NCBI RefSeq assembly: GCF_021729865.1 | Contig: NZ_CP063400.1 | Location: 4,526,001 to 4,590,000, forward strand | DNA from: Hydrogenophaga sp. SL48 | GTDB lineage: Bacteria; Pseudomonadota; Gammaproteobacteria; Burkholderiales; Burkholderiaceae_C | DNA length: 64,000 nucleotides | Direction: 5' to 3' | Part shown: piece by piece, positions 13,884 through 22,497 of the stretch | How the letters are laid out: each line of letters opens with the position of its first letter | Numbering within the stretch: position 1 is the first letter of the stretch | The notes under the pieces: generated by a model | What the model was told of the DNA's origin: nothing | What the model saw: only the letters and a program-made list of their open reading frames with translations | Database searches by the model: none | Made by a program: the position numbers and the translations under genes

Positions 13884-16238
13884 ATGAACACAGCCACCTT
13901 AGAAACCTCCGACCCCTCCGCCTTCCAGATCGACCTGGGCATTGGCGGCATGACCTGCGCCTCCTGCGTTTCGCGGGTGGAAAAAGCGCTCAAGAAACAA
14001 CCCGGTGTGAGTGAAGCGACGGTGAACCTCGCCACCGAGTCGGCGCGCATCCGTGTGAGCGGCAGCGACGCGATCCACGCGACCGCCCTGCTCAAGCGCG
14101 CGATCCGCGACGCCGGCTACGAGCCGCGCGCCATGGACGCGATGGACCACGAGGAGCGCGAGCGCTGGCACGGCATTCCGGTGGACCTGCTGCCGGTGCT
14201 GGTGGGTGCGCTGCTGTCGGCGCCGCTGGCGCTGCCCATGGTCGGCGACCTGTTCGGGAAGCACTGGATGCTGCCGGCCTGGCTGCAGTTCGCGCTGGCC
14301 ACGCCGGTGCAGTTCTGGCTCGGCGCGCGCTTCTACCGGGCGGGCTGGCACGCGCTCAAGGCGCTCACCGGCAACATGGAGCTGCTGGTGGCCATCGGCA
14401 CCACGGCGGGCTGGGCGCTCTCGACCTGGCTGTGGCTGAAGGCCGAACCGGGCGAGATGGTGCACCTGTATTACGAAGGCTCGGCGGTGGTGATCACGCT
14501 GGTGCTGCTGGGCAAGTGGCTGGAGGCGCGCGCCAAGCGCCAGACCACCAGCGCCATCCGCGCGCTGCACGCGCTGCGCCCCGAACGCGCACACCTGCTG
14601 CCGGACGGCATCAAGCGCATCGAGATCACCGACGTGGCGGTGGACGAGCTGCTGCCAGGCGACATCATCCGCGTGCTGCCGGGCGAGCGTTTCGCCGCCG
14701 ACGGCGAGCTGCTGCTGGGCCAGACCCAGGCCGACGAATCCATGCTCACCGGCGAGGCGATGCCGGTGCCCAAGCAGCCGGGCGATTTCGTCACCGGGGG
14801 TTCGCTCAATGGCGAGGGCTCGGTCGAGGTGAGCGTGCGCGCGGTGGGCGCGCAGAGCGTGTTGGCGCACATCATCGCGCTGGTGCAGGACGCCCAGGCC
14901 GGCAAGGCGCCGGTGCAACGGCTGGTCGACCAGGTGGCGGCGGTGTTTGTGCCGGTGGTGCTGGTGATCGCGCTGGTCACGCTCGGTGGCTGGCTCTACG
15001 CCGGCGCGCCGGTGGAAGAAGCGCTGCTGCACGCCGTGTCGGTGCTGGTGATCGCCTGCCCGTGTGCGCTGGGCCTGGCCACGCCCGCGGCCATCATGGC
15101 CGGCACCGGCGTGGCGGCGAAACACGGCATCCTGATCAAGGACGCGCAGGCGCTGGAGATCGCGCACCGCGTGGACACGGTGGCCTTTGACAAGACCGGC
15201 ACGCTCACGCTCGGGCGCCCGCGCCTGCTGTCGATCGAAGCGGTGCCGGGGGTGGACGAAGAGGCGGTGCTGCGCGCGGCGGCCGCGCTGCAGGCGCAGA
15301 GCGCCCACCCGCTGGCCCGCGCGGTGATGGACGCGGCCGGTGCACGCGACTGCCTGCCCGCGCCCGATGCGGCCCAGGACGTGCAGGCCGTCACCGGGCG
15401 CGGCAGCCTGGGGCGCGTGGGCGGCGTCACGCTGGCGCTGGGCAGCCTGCGCTGGATGGACGAGCTGGGCGTGCCCATGGGGCCGCTCGCGCTGGCGGTG
15501 CACCAGCGCCAGGGCGCGGGCGCCACGGTGTCGCTGCTGGCCAGCCAGACCGACGAGACCTCGCCCTGGACCCCGCTGGCGCTGCTGGCCTTCGGCGACG
15601 AGCCCAAGCCCGGCGCCCGCGAGGCGCTCGCGCAGTTGCGCGCGAAGGGCATGCGGCTGTTCATGGTGTCGGGCGACAACCAGGGCGCGGCCGACGCCAT
15701 GGCGCGCACCCTGGGGCTCAACGCCGACGGCGGCGAGGTGATCGCCGAGGTGCTGCCGGGCGACAAGGCGGCGGTGGTGCAGCGGCTTCGGGAAGGACGG
15801 ACCGATCCCGCACCCGGCCGGCCCAAAACCGACCAGCCGCTGGAGGGCGCCGCGACCCGCGAAGCGGTGCAGCGCGGGGGCCATGTCGTGGCCATGGTGG
15901 GCGACGGCGTGAACGACGCGCCCGCGCTCGCGGCGGCCGACGTGGGCATGGCCATGGGCAGCCGCGAGGGCGGCTCCGACGTGGCGATGCACGCCGCCGG
16001 CATCACGCTGATGCGCGGTGATCCGATGATGGTGGCCGCCGCGCTGGACATCTCGCGCCGCACCGTGAGCAAGATCCGCCAGAACCTGTTCTGGGCCTTT
16101 GCGTACAACGCGGCCGGCATCCCGCTGGCCGCGCTGGGCTACCTGAGCCCGGTGCTGGCGGGCGCGGCGATGGCGCTGAGTTCGGTGAGCGTGGTGAGCA
16201 ACGCGCTGTTGCTCAAGCGCTGGAAGCCGGGGCGGTGA
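13884..16238 (+). CDS. copA: Copper-exporting P1B-type ATPase CopA
   Basis: A 784-residue Cu(I) exporter of the inner membrane. There is one N-terminal HMA domain (MTCASC near residue 24), then the membrane domain with the ion-site CPC in VIACPCALGLATP, the phosphorylation site DKTGT, the hinge VSGDN, and GDGVNDAPAL in the P domain. Eight membrane segments are expected. Between the KAAVVQRL and VAMVGDG segments there is an insertion of about 30 polar, proline-containing residues not usual in the family. The promoter carries a CueR-type operator. A perfect 7-3-7 inverted repeat (16247-16263) overlaps the end of the convergent neighbour but lacks a U tract. Confidence 0.96.
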   Translation: MNTATLETSDPSAFQIDLGIGGMTCASCVSRVEKALKKQPGVSEATVNLATESARIRVSGSDAIHATALLKRAIRDAGYEPRAMDAMDHEERERWHGIPVDLLPVLVGALLSAPLALPMVGDLFGKHWMLPAWLQFALATPVQFWLGARFYRAGWHALKALTGNMELLVAIGTTAGWALSTWLWLKAEPGEMVHLYYEGSAVVITLVLLGKWLEARAKRQTTSAIRALHALRPERAHLLPDGIKRIEITDVAVDELLPGDIIRVLPGERFAADGELLLGQTQADESMLTGEAMPVPKQPGDFVTGGSLNGEGSVEVSVRAVGAQSVLAHIIALVQDAQAGKAPVQRLVDQVAAVFVPVVLVIALVTLGGWLYAGAPVEEALLHAVSVLVIACPCALGLATPAAIMAGTGVAAKHGILIKDAQALEIAHRVDTVAFDKTGTLTLGRPRLLSIEAVPGVDEEAVLRAAAALQAQSAHPLARAVMDAAGARDCLPAPDAAQDVQAVTGRGSLGRVGGVTLALGSLRWMDELGVPMGPLALAVHQRQGAGATVSLLASQTDETSPWTPLALLAFGDEPKPGAREALAQLRAKGMRLFMVSGDNQGAADAMARTLGLNADGGEVIAEVLPGDKAAVVQRLREGRTDPAPGRPKTDQPLEGAATREAVQRGGHVVAMVGDGVNDAPALAAADVGMAMGSREGGSDVAMHAAGITLMRGDPMMVAAALDISRRTVSKIRQNLFWAFAYNAAGIPLAALGYLSPVLAGAAMALSSVSVVSNALLLKRWKPGR

Positions 16239-16255
16239 GGGGACCTGACACTGGC

Positions 16256-17674
16256 TCAGTGTCGGACGGCTTCGGCCGTGCGTTCCGTCGCCGGCGTGGG
16301 CCCGGGGACCGGTGCCTCGACCAGGGGCCGGGCTGGCACGTACCCGTGAAGCGCCTGCTGGGTGTCGAGTTCGCGCATCTGCTTGAAATCGTTCAGGAAC
16401 AGGATCTTCTGCCCGTCGTTGCGAAGCTGGATGTGGGTGACCTCGCCCAAGGCCGCGCGGTGCTCCAGCAGGTAGTTGCGGGACGACTCGGCGATGTGGG
16501 CGAGCTGGTCTTCGTTGAAGCGGCCACCCGCTTGCAGTGACCCGATCATGCGGTCCAGCGCGGCACCGCTTCGGGCGTCCAGTGCCGGCGCCAGGCCCAG
16601 CGCCTTCAGGGTGGCGTGGTCGCCGAAGCCAGAGGGCGCCAGCCGGTGCTCGCGCTGGAAATCGGTGAGCGTGCGTTCGGTTCCTGCGCCGAAGCCGCCA
16701 TCGTCTTTCAACGCCTTGCCCTCCCGCTGCAGGGCCTGCTGCAGCAGCCTCACATCGTCGCCCTTGTCGCCTCGGTCGAGCACCGACGGGTCGTTGACGT
16801 CGCGCCGATAGGCGGCGAGAGCGGTCTGGATCTCGGGGATGTGGCGTTCGTCGGAGGGTCGGTAGCCGCTGCTCGCGACCTGGCGGTGAGCCTCTTCCAT
16901 CGCGACGGCGTTGCCGGGCTTCTGGAAGTTCTCCTGGTACTGGCGGGCGAGTTCGCCGGCTTTGTCACCGTGATAGCCCTTGTATTTCTTGACGCTCGAA
17001 TCGACGACCTGAATGATCCCTTCGTAGTCGGCACCGCTTTTGAGGGACTCGACCAGCTTGTTGTATGTCAGAGGGTGTTGGTTGGCCGATTTGGCCAAGA
17101 TGCACATCACCTCGAATTTGCGCTCTTCAGAGATGTTTGACCCATAGCGGTCGATCACCTGCTGTGAAGAGTCTGCGATCGCTTGGACCTGCGGAAAGTC
17201 GATGTTTTGATGAATCCATTGCTTACCGGTGTCCGAACTGGCCCAGGCATTGAACGTGGCACGGTGTTCGTCTGAGATGAACCGGATCTCTGTCCGGCCC
17301 TCAAGACCGTTGCCATGGGACAGTAGGTCGCTGCGCAACGCAGCCAGCCCAGCGGCATCTCTTGGAAAAGGCAGCTGGTTTTCTCTGGCGAAAGCAGATG
17401 CATGGCCAATGATGGCGTCAACATATGTCGTTTCGCCCGGATTCGAGGCTCGCTGCTTCACGGACCCCAGAGGCCATGTCCCGCGTTGTCCAAGGTCCAC
17501 CTGGATCGTTCCGAGGGAATAGCCACTGTTGGCAATCACCGAGGACGGATCGCCCCATTTGTTCGCAGCCACGGACAGCCGGAACGCCGCGTTGCCACCT
17601 TCGGTGCCTCGCCCCACCACAAAGTACATCGCGCCGTTACGTTGCGCGGGGTCTTTGATATCAATTTGACGCAT
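16256..17674 (-). CDS. Putative secreted peptidoglycan hydrolase: lysozyme-like, PG-binding and XVIPCD-like domains
   Basis: A 472-residue soluble protein without a Sec signal. Residues 20-62 contain RGTEGGNA and NSGYSLGTIQVDLG, resembling lysozyme-like modules of Xanthomonadales type IV secretion effectors; Glu25 is the candidate catalytic acid. Residues about 300-360 form a peptidoglycan-binding domain (GDKGDDVRLLQQAL, then TLTDFQREHRL). The C-terminal 100 residues (LDRMIGSLQAGGRFNEDQ and the THIQLRNDGQKILFL segment) resemble the XVIPCD secretion signal. A strong GGAGG precedes the ATG. The gene lies 44 bases after an LprI-type inhibitor gene on the same strand. Base composition in the N-terminal half looks less GC-rich than the neighbours. 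The effector role is inferred; no secretion genes are in the window. Confidence 0.7.
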   Translation of the reverse strand: MRQIDIKDPAQRNGAMYFVVGRGTEGGNAAFRLSVAANKWGDPSSVIANSGYSLGTIQVDLGQRGTWPLGSVKQRASNPGETTYVDAIIGHASAFARENQLPFPRDAAGLAALRSDLLSHGNGLEGRTEIRFISDEHRATFNAWASSDTGKQWIHQNIDFPQVQAIADSSQQVIDRYGSNISEERKFEVMCILAKSANQHPLTYNKLVESLKSGADYEGIIQVVDSSVKKYKGYHGDKAGELARQYQENFQKPGNAVAMEEAHRQVASSGYRPSDERHIPEIQTALAAYRRDVNDPSVLDRGDKGDDVRLLQQALQREGKALKDDGGFGAGTERTLTDFQREHRLAPSGFGDHATLKALGLAPALDARSGAALDRMIGSLQAGGRFNEDQLAHIAESSRNYLLEHRAALGEVTHIQLRNDGQKILFLNDFKQMRELDTQQALHGYVPARPLVEAPVPGPTPATERTAEAVRH

Positions 17675-17718
17675 GTTTTCCCTCCTCTGATTTTCAGTTT
17701 CTCAGCCCACATGCGTTT

Positions 17719-18144
17719 TCAAAGATCAAGGTGGTAATACAGCTGCTGGCGACGCTGGGTGATCCACATGATCTTGTTGGTGCCGACGGTCAGGTCTGAA
17801 TCGCCTCCCAGTGGGTCATAGAAGGACACCGAAAACCGGCTTTCAGCATCCAGAAACACTTCCCATGCCTTCTGTGATTTGGCCAGCTCAACTCGCTGTA
17901 CTTCATTGAGTTTGGCCGACAGGCGTCCAAAGAGTTGGTTCATCTGGGTTCGTTGCCACTTGATCTCTTCGTTGATGCAGTTGCCTTGCTCCAGCCGCCC
18001 ATTGGCTTTTTTCATGCACGCCAGGTAAGTCTTGCTCTCCAGCTGGCCCAGTGCGGGTGGGGCTTCAAGCGTTTCATTGGCCACCGTGGCGCAGCTGGCG
18101 GCACCGAGGGAGAGGGCGAGGAGGGCGATTCGGATCGGCTTCAT
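17719..18144 (-). CDS. LprI-type lysozyme-inhibitor (DUF1311) lipoprotein, putative immunity protein
   Basis: A 141-residue exported protein. Residues 1-19 look like a signal ending AASC, a weak lipobox, so it may be a lipoprotein. The mature part has the LprI/DUF1311 pattern: cysteine pair (YLACMKKA and QGNCINEE), MNQLFGRLSAKL, and AKSQKAWEVFLDAE. Members inhibit lysozymes in the periplasm and, in Xanthomonadales, neutralise lysozyme-like T4SS effectors. It is immediately upstream of the lysozyme-like gene and probably co-transcribed, as expected for immunity. Both are flanked by unrelated housekeeping-type genes, suggesting acquisition as a unit. Immunity is an inference from family and neighbour. 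Confidence 0.75.
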   Translation of the reverse strand: MKPIRIALLALSLGAASCATVANETLEAPPALGQLESKTYLACMKKANGRLEQGNCINEEIKWQRTQMNQLFGRLSAKLNEVQRVELAKSQKAWEVFLDAESRFSVSFYDPLGGDSDLTVGTNKIMWITQRRQQLYYHLDL

Positions 18145-18267
18145 GGTGTGGGTGTGTGACAGCAGAGACCGGGCCAGCGGCGGCCCGTAGTGGTCGAAAA
18201 TGCTAACACTTTGGTTTGCAACCGGATGTAAAAGCAACCCCTGTCAGCGGGAGGCTCAGGGGCAGGC

Positions 18268-18281
18268 TTGACATGGGTCAA
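18268..18281. promoter_or_regulatory. FNR/ANR-type palindrome upstream of the hemerythrin gene
   Basis: TTGACATGGGTCAA is a 5-4-5 dyad of the TTGAY-N4-RTCAA class, centred about 89 bases before the hemerythrin ATG. With activation from minus 41.5 this would leave a leader of roughly 50 bases. It has the same arms as the dyad before ubiM. Confidence 0.5.
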
Positions 18282-18363
18282 GGCTGAGCGGAGCGTGCTC
18301 GGGCACAGTCCCGGAACCATTCACCGACCGATCGGTCGGGATCGCCTTGCCGGAGACAACACC

Positions 18364-18957
18364 ATGACCCACGAAGCCCTGCGCGTCATTCGCGAAGAAC
18401 ACGCCACCCTGGCTGCCATGTTGCAGTCGCTCATGCAGATGGTCCGGCGCGGCCCGGTGCACGAGGGGCAGGACGATTCGGCGCGGTTTTTCGATGTGTT
18501 GCGGGCCATGCTGTTCTATATCGACGAGTTCCCCGAGACGCACCACCACCCCAAGGAGTCGGACCTGCTGTTTCCCCGGGTGGTGCGCGCCGCGCCGCAT
18601 GTCATGGCCACCATCGACCAGCTGGAGCGCGATCACGCCACCGGCGAGGCGCGGGTGCGCAAGATCATGCACCTGCTGCTGGCCTGGGAGCTGCTGGGCG
18701 AGGCGCGGCGGCCGGTCTTCATCGACGAGGTGACGCGCTACGTGGATTTCTACCTGGAGCACATGCGGCTGGAAGAAACCATCGTGCTGCCCGAGGCCGA
18801 GCGCCACCTGGGCGAGGCCGACTGGCACGCGCTCAACGCCGCCTTCGCGACCAACCAGGACCCGCTGAACCACCGCGTGCCGCGCGACCCGCAGTTCGAC
18901 CGCCTGTTCACCCGCATCGTGATGAAGGCGCCCGCGCCGGTCGGGCTGGGTCAGTAG
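18364..18957 (+). CDS. Hemerythrin-like (HHE) domain protein
   Basis: A 197-residue cytosolic four-helix protein that probably binds a di-iron centre. Likely ligands are the His of REEHATL, the His cluster in ETHHHPKE, the His of ERDHATGE and the EHMRLEE segment. Such proteins act in oxygen sensing, nitric oxide or oxidative stress, or iron-sulfur repair. The FNR-type palindrome upstream suggests expression changes with oxygen. The open frame extends upstream through the promoter region; the ATG at 18364 gives the family start. The gene stands alone before the MFS gene with about 90 bases between. Confidence 0.88.
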   Translation: MTHEALRVIREEHATLAAMLQSLMQMVRRGPVHEGQDDSARFFDVLRAMLFYIDEFPETHHHPKESDLLFPRVVRAAPHVMATIDQLERDHATGEARVRKIMHLLLAWELLGEARRPVFIDEVTRYVDFYLEHMRLEETIVLPEAERHLGEADWHALNAAFATNQDPLNHRVPRDPQFDRLFTRIVMKAPAPVGLGQ

Positions 18958-19048
18958 GCCCTTCTCGCTCGCCAGGGCTGTGGTGGCGGCCCGCGCTGTC
19001 CCGCAGACCACACGCTGGCGCGCCGCCCGGGCCGACAATGGCCCGGCC

Positions 19049-20284
19049 ATGCCACGCAGCACCCTCACCGCCGCCCTGACACCCGAGCCCCCGGAGCGCA
19101 CGCCCTTTGTGCGTCTCGCGCTTGCGCTCTCGCTGGGTGCGGCGGTCTCGCTGGGCATCACCCGCTTCGCCTACGGCCTGTTGCTGCCACCCATGCGCGA
19201 CGACCTCGGCTGGAGCTACACGCTGGCCGGCGCCATGAACACCGCCAACGCCGTGGGCTACCTGATCGGGGCGCTGGCCATGTCGTGGCTGCTGCGGCGC
19301 ACGTCGCCCACGCGCGTGCTCATGGCCGGCGCGCTGTTCGCCACCCTGTTCATGGCGGCCAGCGGTTTTTTCACGAGCGCCTGGGCGCTGATGGGGCAGC
19401 GCGCACTCGCGGGCGTGGCGAGCGCGCTGGTGTTCAGCACCGGCGGTTTGCTGGCGGCGCGCCTGGGTGCGCGCCAGCCCGCGCGCAGCGGATTCCTGCT
19501 CGGGCTGTATTACGGCGGCACCGGCCTGGGCATCGTGGCCTCGGCGCTGGTCGTTCCCCTGGTCTTGCAGGCGGCCCGGGGGCAGGCCCACGCCTGGGCC
19601 TGGGCGTGGTGGGTGCTGGCGCTGGTGTGTGCGCTGGCCACCGCGCTCATGGTCTGGCCGGCGCAGGTGCTCGCGCGGCACGAGGCGGCCACCCCGGCGC
19701 AGGCCGCCGCAGCAGGGCCACCGGACCGGCGCGTGTTCCACTTGCGCGACTTTGCCTTCGGCCTGCTGGGCTACGCGGGCTTCGGCGTGGGCTACATCGG
19801 CTACATGACCTTCGTGGTCGCGCTGCTGCGCGAGCAGGGCGCGAGCCCGGGCGCGGTGACGGCGTTTTACGCGCTGCTGGGGTTGGCGGTGGTGGCGTCG
19901 TCGCGCATCTGGGCCGGTTTGCTGGACCGCCACCGGAACGGCCTCGCGCTCGCCCTGCTCAACGCCCTGCTCGGCGTGGCCGCCATCCTGCCCGCGCTCA
20001 CCAGCGCCTGGCCGCTGATCATGGTCTCGGGCCTGCTGTTTGGCGGGGTGTTCCTGTCGGTGGTGGCGAGCACGACGGCGCTGGTGCGCCACAACCTGCC
20101 GCCCTCGCAATGGGCCGCGGGCATCAGCGCGTTCACGGTGGTCTTCGCGGCAGGCCAGATCGTGGGCCCCACGGTGGTGGGCCTGATCGCCGACGGTGCC
20201 GGCGGCCTGGCGCGTGGCCTGGTGTTTTCGGCGGTGGCGCTGTGGGCGGGCGCGGCGCTGGCGTGGCGCCAGCGGGCGTTGTGA
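19049..20284 (+). CDS. YbfB/YjiJ family MFS transporter
   Basis: A 411-residue inner-membrane carrier with twelve predicted hydrophobic segments, beginning near residue 25 with LALALSLGAAVSLGITRFAYG, the characteristic first helix of the YbfB/YjiJ (MFS_4) group. The loop after helix 2 has the LLRRTSPTRVL basic stretch typical of the superfamily. An in-frame GTG 69 bases upstream would add an unlikely N-terminus. Substrates in this family are mostly unknown. The neighbour on the left is hemerythrin, and the CotH gene ends convergently 10 bases to the right; no functional link is evident. Confidence 0.88.
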   Translation: MPRSTLTAALTPEPPERTPFVRLALALSLGAAVSLGITRFAYGLLLPPMRDDLGWSYTLAGAMNTANAVGYLIGALAMSWLLRRTSPTRVLMAGALFATLFMAASGFFTSAWALMGQRALAGVASALVFSTGGLLAARLGARQPARSGFLLGLYYGGTGLGIVASALVVPLVLQAARGQAHAWAWAWWVLALVCALATALMVWPAQVLARHEAATPAQAAAAGPPDRRVFHLRDFAFGLLGYAGFGVGYIGYMTFVVALLREQGASPGAVTAFYALLGLAVVASSRIWAGLLDRHRNGLALALLNALLGVAAILPALTSAWPLIMVSGLLFGGVFLSVVASTTALVRHNLPPSQWAAGISAFTVVFAAGQIVGPTVVGLIADGAGGLARGLVFSAVALWAGAALAWRQRAL

Positions 20285-20294
20285 CCGGTCGGGG

Positions 20295-22448
20295 TCAGGG
20301 TGCGCACACGGGCTCGAATTCGGCCCGGACGGACAGGCGCTGGCTTGCCGTGACGCGCGCCGTCGCGCTGGTTGCGCCGATGCCGTGCCAGCGCTTGAAC
20401 GCGTAGCAAGGCTTGGCCACCGCTTCGAGTTCGAGCGGCACCCCGGCGAAATAGGTGCCGGTCCACGCGCCGTCCTGACCGCTGCGCTCCGCCAGATCGC
20501 GGGTCTGCAGGGAGTTGACCCGGATCGAGCCCTGCGTGGCGTCGGGCGTGGTGACCGTCAGGCTGTAGGTGCCTTTCAACCCGAATTGCCCCATCAGCTG
20601 CGCGCGCTGGATGGCGGGGCGCTGCTGCACAAAGCTGCGCATCTTCTGCACGTGCTGGTCCCACTCGTCCACCGTGGTCGGTACCTTCCAGCGTTCCAGG
20701 TGGCGCGGCATTTCCAGGCGGATGTGGTCCTGCATGCGCTGGATGACGGCGGACGTGCGCTCGGGCTGGAACGTGGTGTTGAGCAGGTCGGCGAAGCGGT
20801 TGATGAAGCGGGCCTTGAAGTCCGGGTTCTCCATCAGCTTGCGCAGCAGCAGGGTGGACCACTCGACGCCATCGAGGTCCCGGGTGCCCCTCGGGTCCAG
20901 CGCGCCGGCCAGGGTGTTGGTGGCGGGCATCGTCAGGGCCAGGTCGGCGTCGTATTGCAGCCAGCGCCAGCGGCCGTCCAGCACGCCTTTGCTGGTGTAC
21001 TGGGCGCTGTCGCCCCGGTAGCGCCAGGCCTTGACGTTGTTGTGCGGCCAGTCCACGTTGCCCATGAAGATGTTGGCGATCTGGTGGTCGATGAAGCTGT
21101 CGATGTCGATCAGGCTGCCGGCCTGCTGGTACGACGCCTCACGCCGCAGATCGGACTTCTCGAAGAAGGTCATGACCTGCTTCCAGTGCGCCGGGTCGCC
21201 CTCGATCACCGCGTTGTTCTCGACCAGCTCGATGTCCTTTTCGGGGATGGCGTATTTCTCGGAAAAGTAGTCGGTGTCGAAGTGCTCTCGCACGTTCAGG
21301 ATGCCCCAGTACTCGCCGTTGAGGAAGGTCACCACCGGCTGGTAGCCCTGGGTCTCGATGTTCAGGCTTTTCACCACGGCCTGCGCGGCGGCGTCCTTGA
21401 ACATGGTCTTCTGGAAGTCGTTGCCCGAGTTGCGCAGGATCAGCTTCTTGTGGTTGTAGTCCTCGCCGAACACCGGGTGCTGGAACTTGTTCTTGCCATA
21501 GCGTTTGCGGGCGTAGAGGCGCAGCGATTTGCTCGCGTTGGCCCGGCTGAAGCCGCCGTGCACCCGCACACCGATGCGCTGGTCCATGCTGGCTTCCGCC
21601 GGCTTGTCGGTGTCTGAAAAAAACTGGAAATGGGCGGGGGTGTCGTCGCCCCGGGCGTGCCAGTTGGCGGGGGCGTTGCCGCCGCGGATGGGTTGCCCCG
21701 GGTGCTGGCGGCGAAAGTCGTCGAAGGCCTTGCCCGCGACCAGGATCCCCTTGTCGTGGTCGAACAGCAGGTCCTCCTGCGCCACCAGCGACACCACCGG
21801 CAGAGTGAAGGTGTCGCGCGGCATGACGAAGTAGGTGGCGGTGGCCACGGCGCTGCGCGCGCCGCCCTTTTTGACCGCCATGGCCCGTAGCACCGTGCCC
21901 TTGAGCAGGCGCGCCTGGGGGCGCGGGGCGACGGTGGGCAGCTGAACCGGCCCCGGCAAGGACCGGTTGATCGAACCGAGCAGCCCGTTCAGGCGCTGCT
22001 CGCCGGCGCTCAGGGCCGCCAGCGGGGTGACGTAGTAGGGCTCGACGTCGTGGTGCGTGGTCGAGATCCGGGCGATCCGGTCGGGTTCCTTGGATCGGTC
22101 AGAGATGGCGATGCGGTGTTTGTAGCGCAGGCTCTGGTAGGTCTGCTCGTGGAACGCACCGAACGGGTCGCCCGGCTCCCTGGGGTATTGCAGCTTGTAG
22201 CGGTAGGTGGTGCCGTTGACGTTGCCCGGGTCGGGCTCGGAGCCGTCGAGCGTGTAATACACCGCCACCGTCGGATCGGGGTGCGACAGGCCGACGCTGA
22301 TGTCGGCCTCGTAGAAGCCACTGTCGTGCGAAAAGCGGGGCTCGTCCAGCGGCAGGGGATGGGCCGTGGGCTCGCTGGCGCTGAAATCGACGCAGGCCGA
22401 CAGCAGCAGCGCGGCGAGCAGGGCGATGGCGGGGCGGTGGAGGGTCAT
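20295..22448 (-). CDS. CotH kinase family lipoprotein
   Basis: A 717-residue exported protein. The signal ends in LLLSAC, a good lipobox. A chitobiase-type beta-hairpin module (YYTLDGSEPD, residues 40-80) precedes the CotH kinase-like domain (about 180-560), which shows GVRVHGGFSRANASKSLRLY, the EYWGILNVREHFD segment and QYDADLAL with candidate metal aspartates. A C-terminal beta domain with a Cys pair follows. CotH proteins are atypical kinases first known from spore coats; in proteobacteria they often accompany VTC and DUF4956 genes, as here. It is the last gene of that operon, starting 49 bases after the VTC stop. Its target outside the cell membrane is unknown. Confidence 0.88.
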   Translation of the reverse strand: MTLHRPAIALLAALLLSACVDFSASEPTAHPLPLDEPRFSHDSGFYEADISVGLSHPDPTVAVYYTLDGSEPDPGNVNGTTYRYKLQYPREPGDPFGAFHEQTYQSLRYKHRIAISDRSKEPDRIARISTTHHDVEPYYVTPLAALSAGEQRLNGLLGSINRSLPGPVQLPTVAPRPQARLLKGTVLRAMAVKKGGARSAVATATYFVMPRDTFTLPVVSLVAQEDLLFDHDKGILVAGKAFDDFRRQHPGQPIRGGNAPANWHARGDDTPAHFQFFSDTDKPAEASMDQRIGVRVHGGFSRANASKSLRLYARKRYGKNKFQHPVFGEDYNHKKLILRNSGNDFQKTMFKDAAAQAVVKSLNIETQGYQPVVTFLNGEYWGILNVREHFDTDYFSEKYAIPEKDIELVENNAVIEGDPAHWKQVMTFFEKSDLRREASYQQAGSLIDIDSFIDHQIANIFMGNVDWPHNNVKAWRYRGDSAQYTSKGVLDGRWRWLQYDADLALTMPATNTLAGALDPRGTRDLDGVEWSTLLLRKLMENPDFKARFINRFADLLNTTFQPERTSAVIQRMQDHIRLEMPRHLERWKVPTTVDEWDQHVQKMRSFVQQRPAIQRAQLMGQFGLKGTYSLTVTTPDATQGSIRVNSLQTRDLAERSGQDGAWTGTYFAGVPLELEAVAKPCYAFKRWHGIGATSATARVTASQRLSVRAEFEPVCAP

Positions 22449-22497
22449 ACAAGGGGGCTGGCGCGACCGCCGGGGCTGGGCCGGCCGCGGGGGCACA

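Noticed and set aside
13899..15992. 697-codon minus-strand frame across copA
   Set aside because: Low-complexity His/Arg-rich translation, overlapping all catalytic motifs of copA in the other direction.
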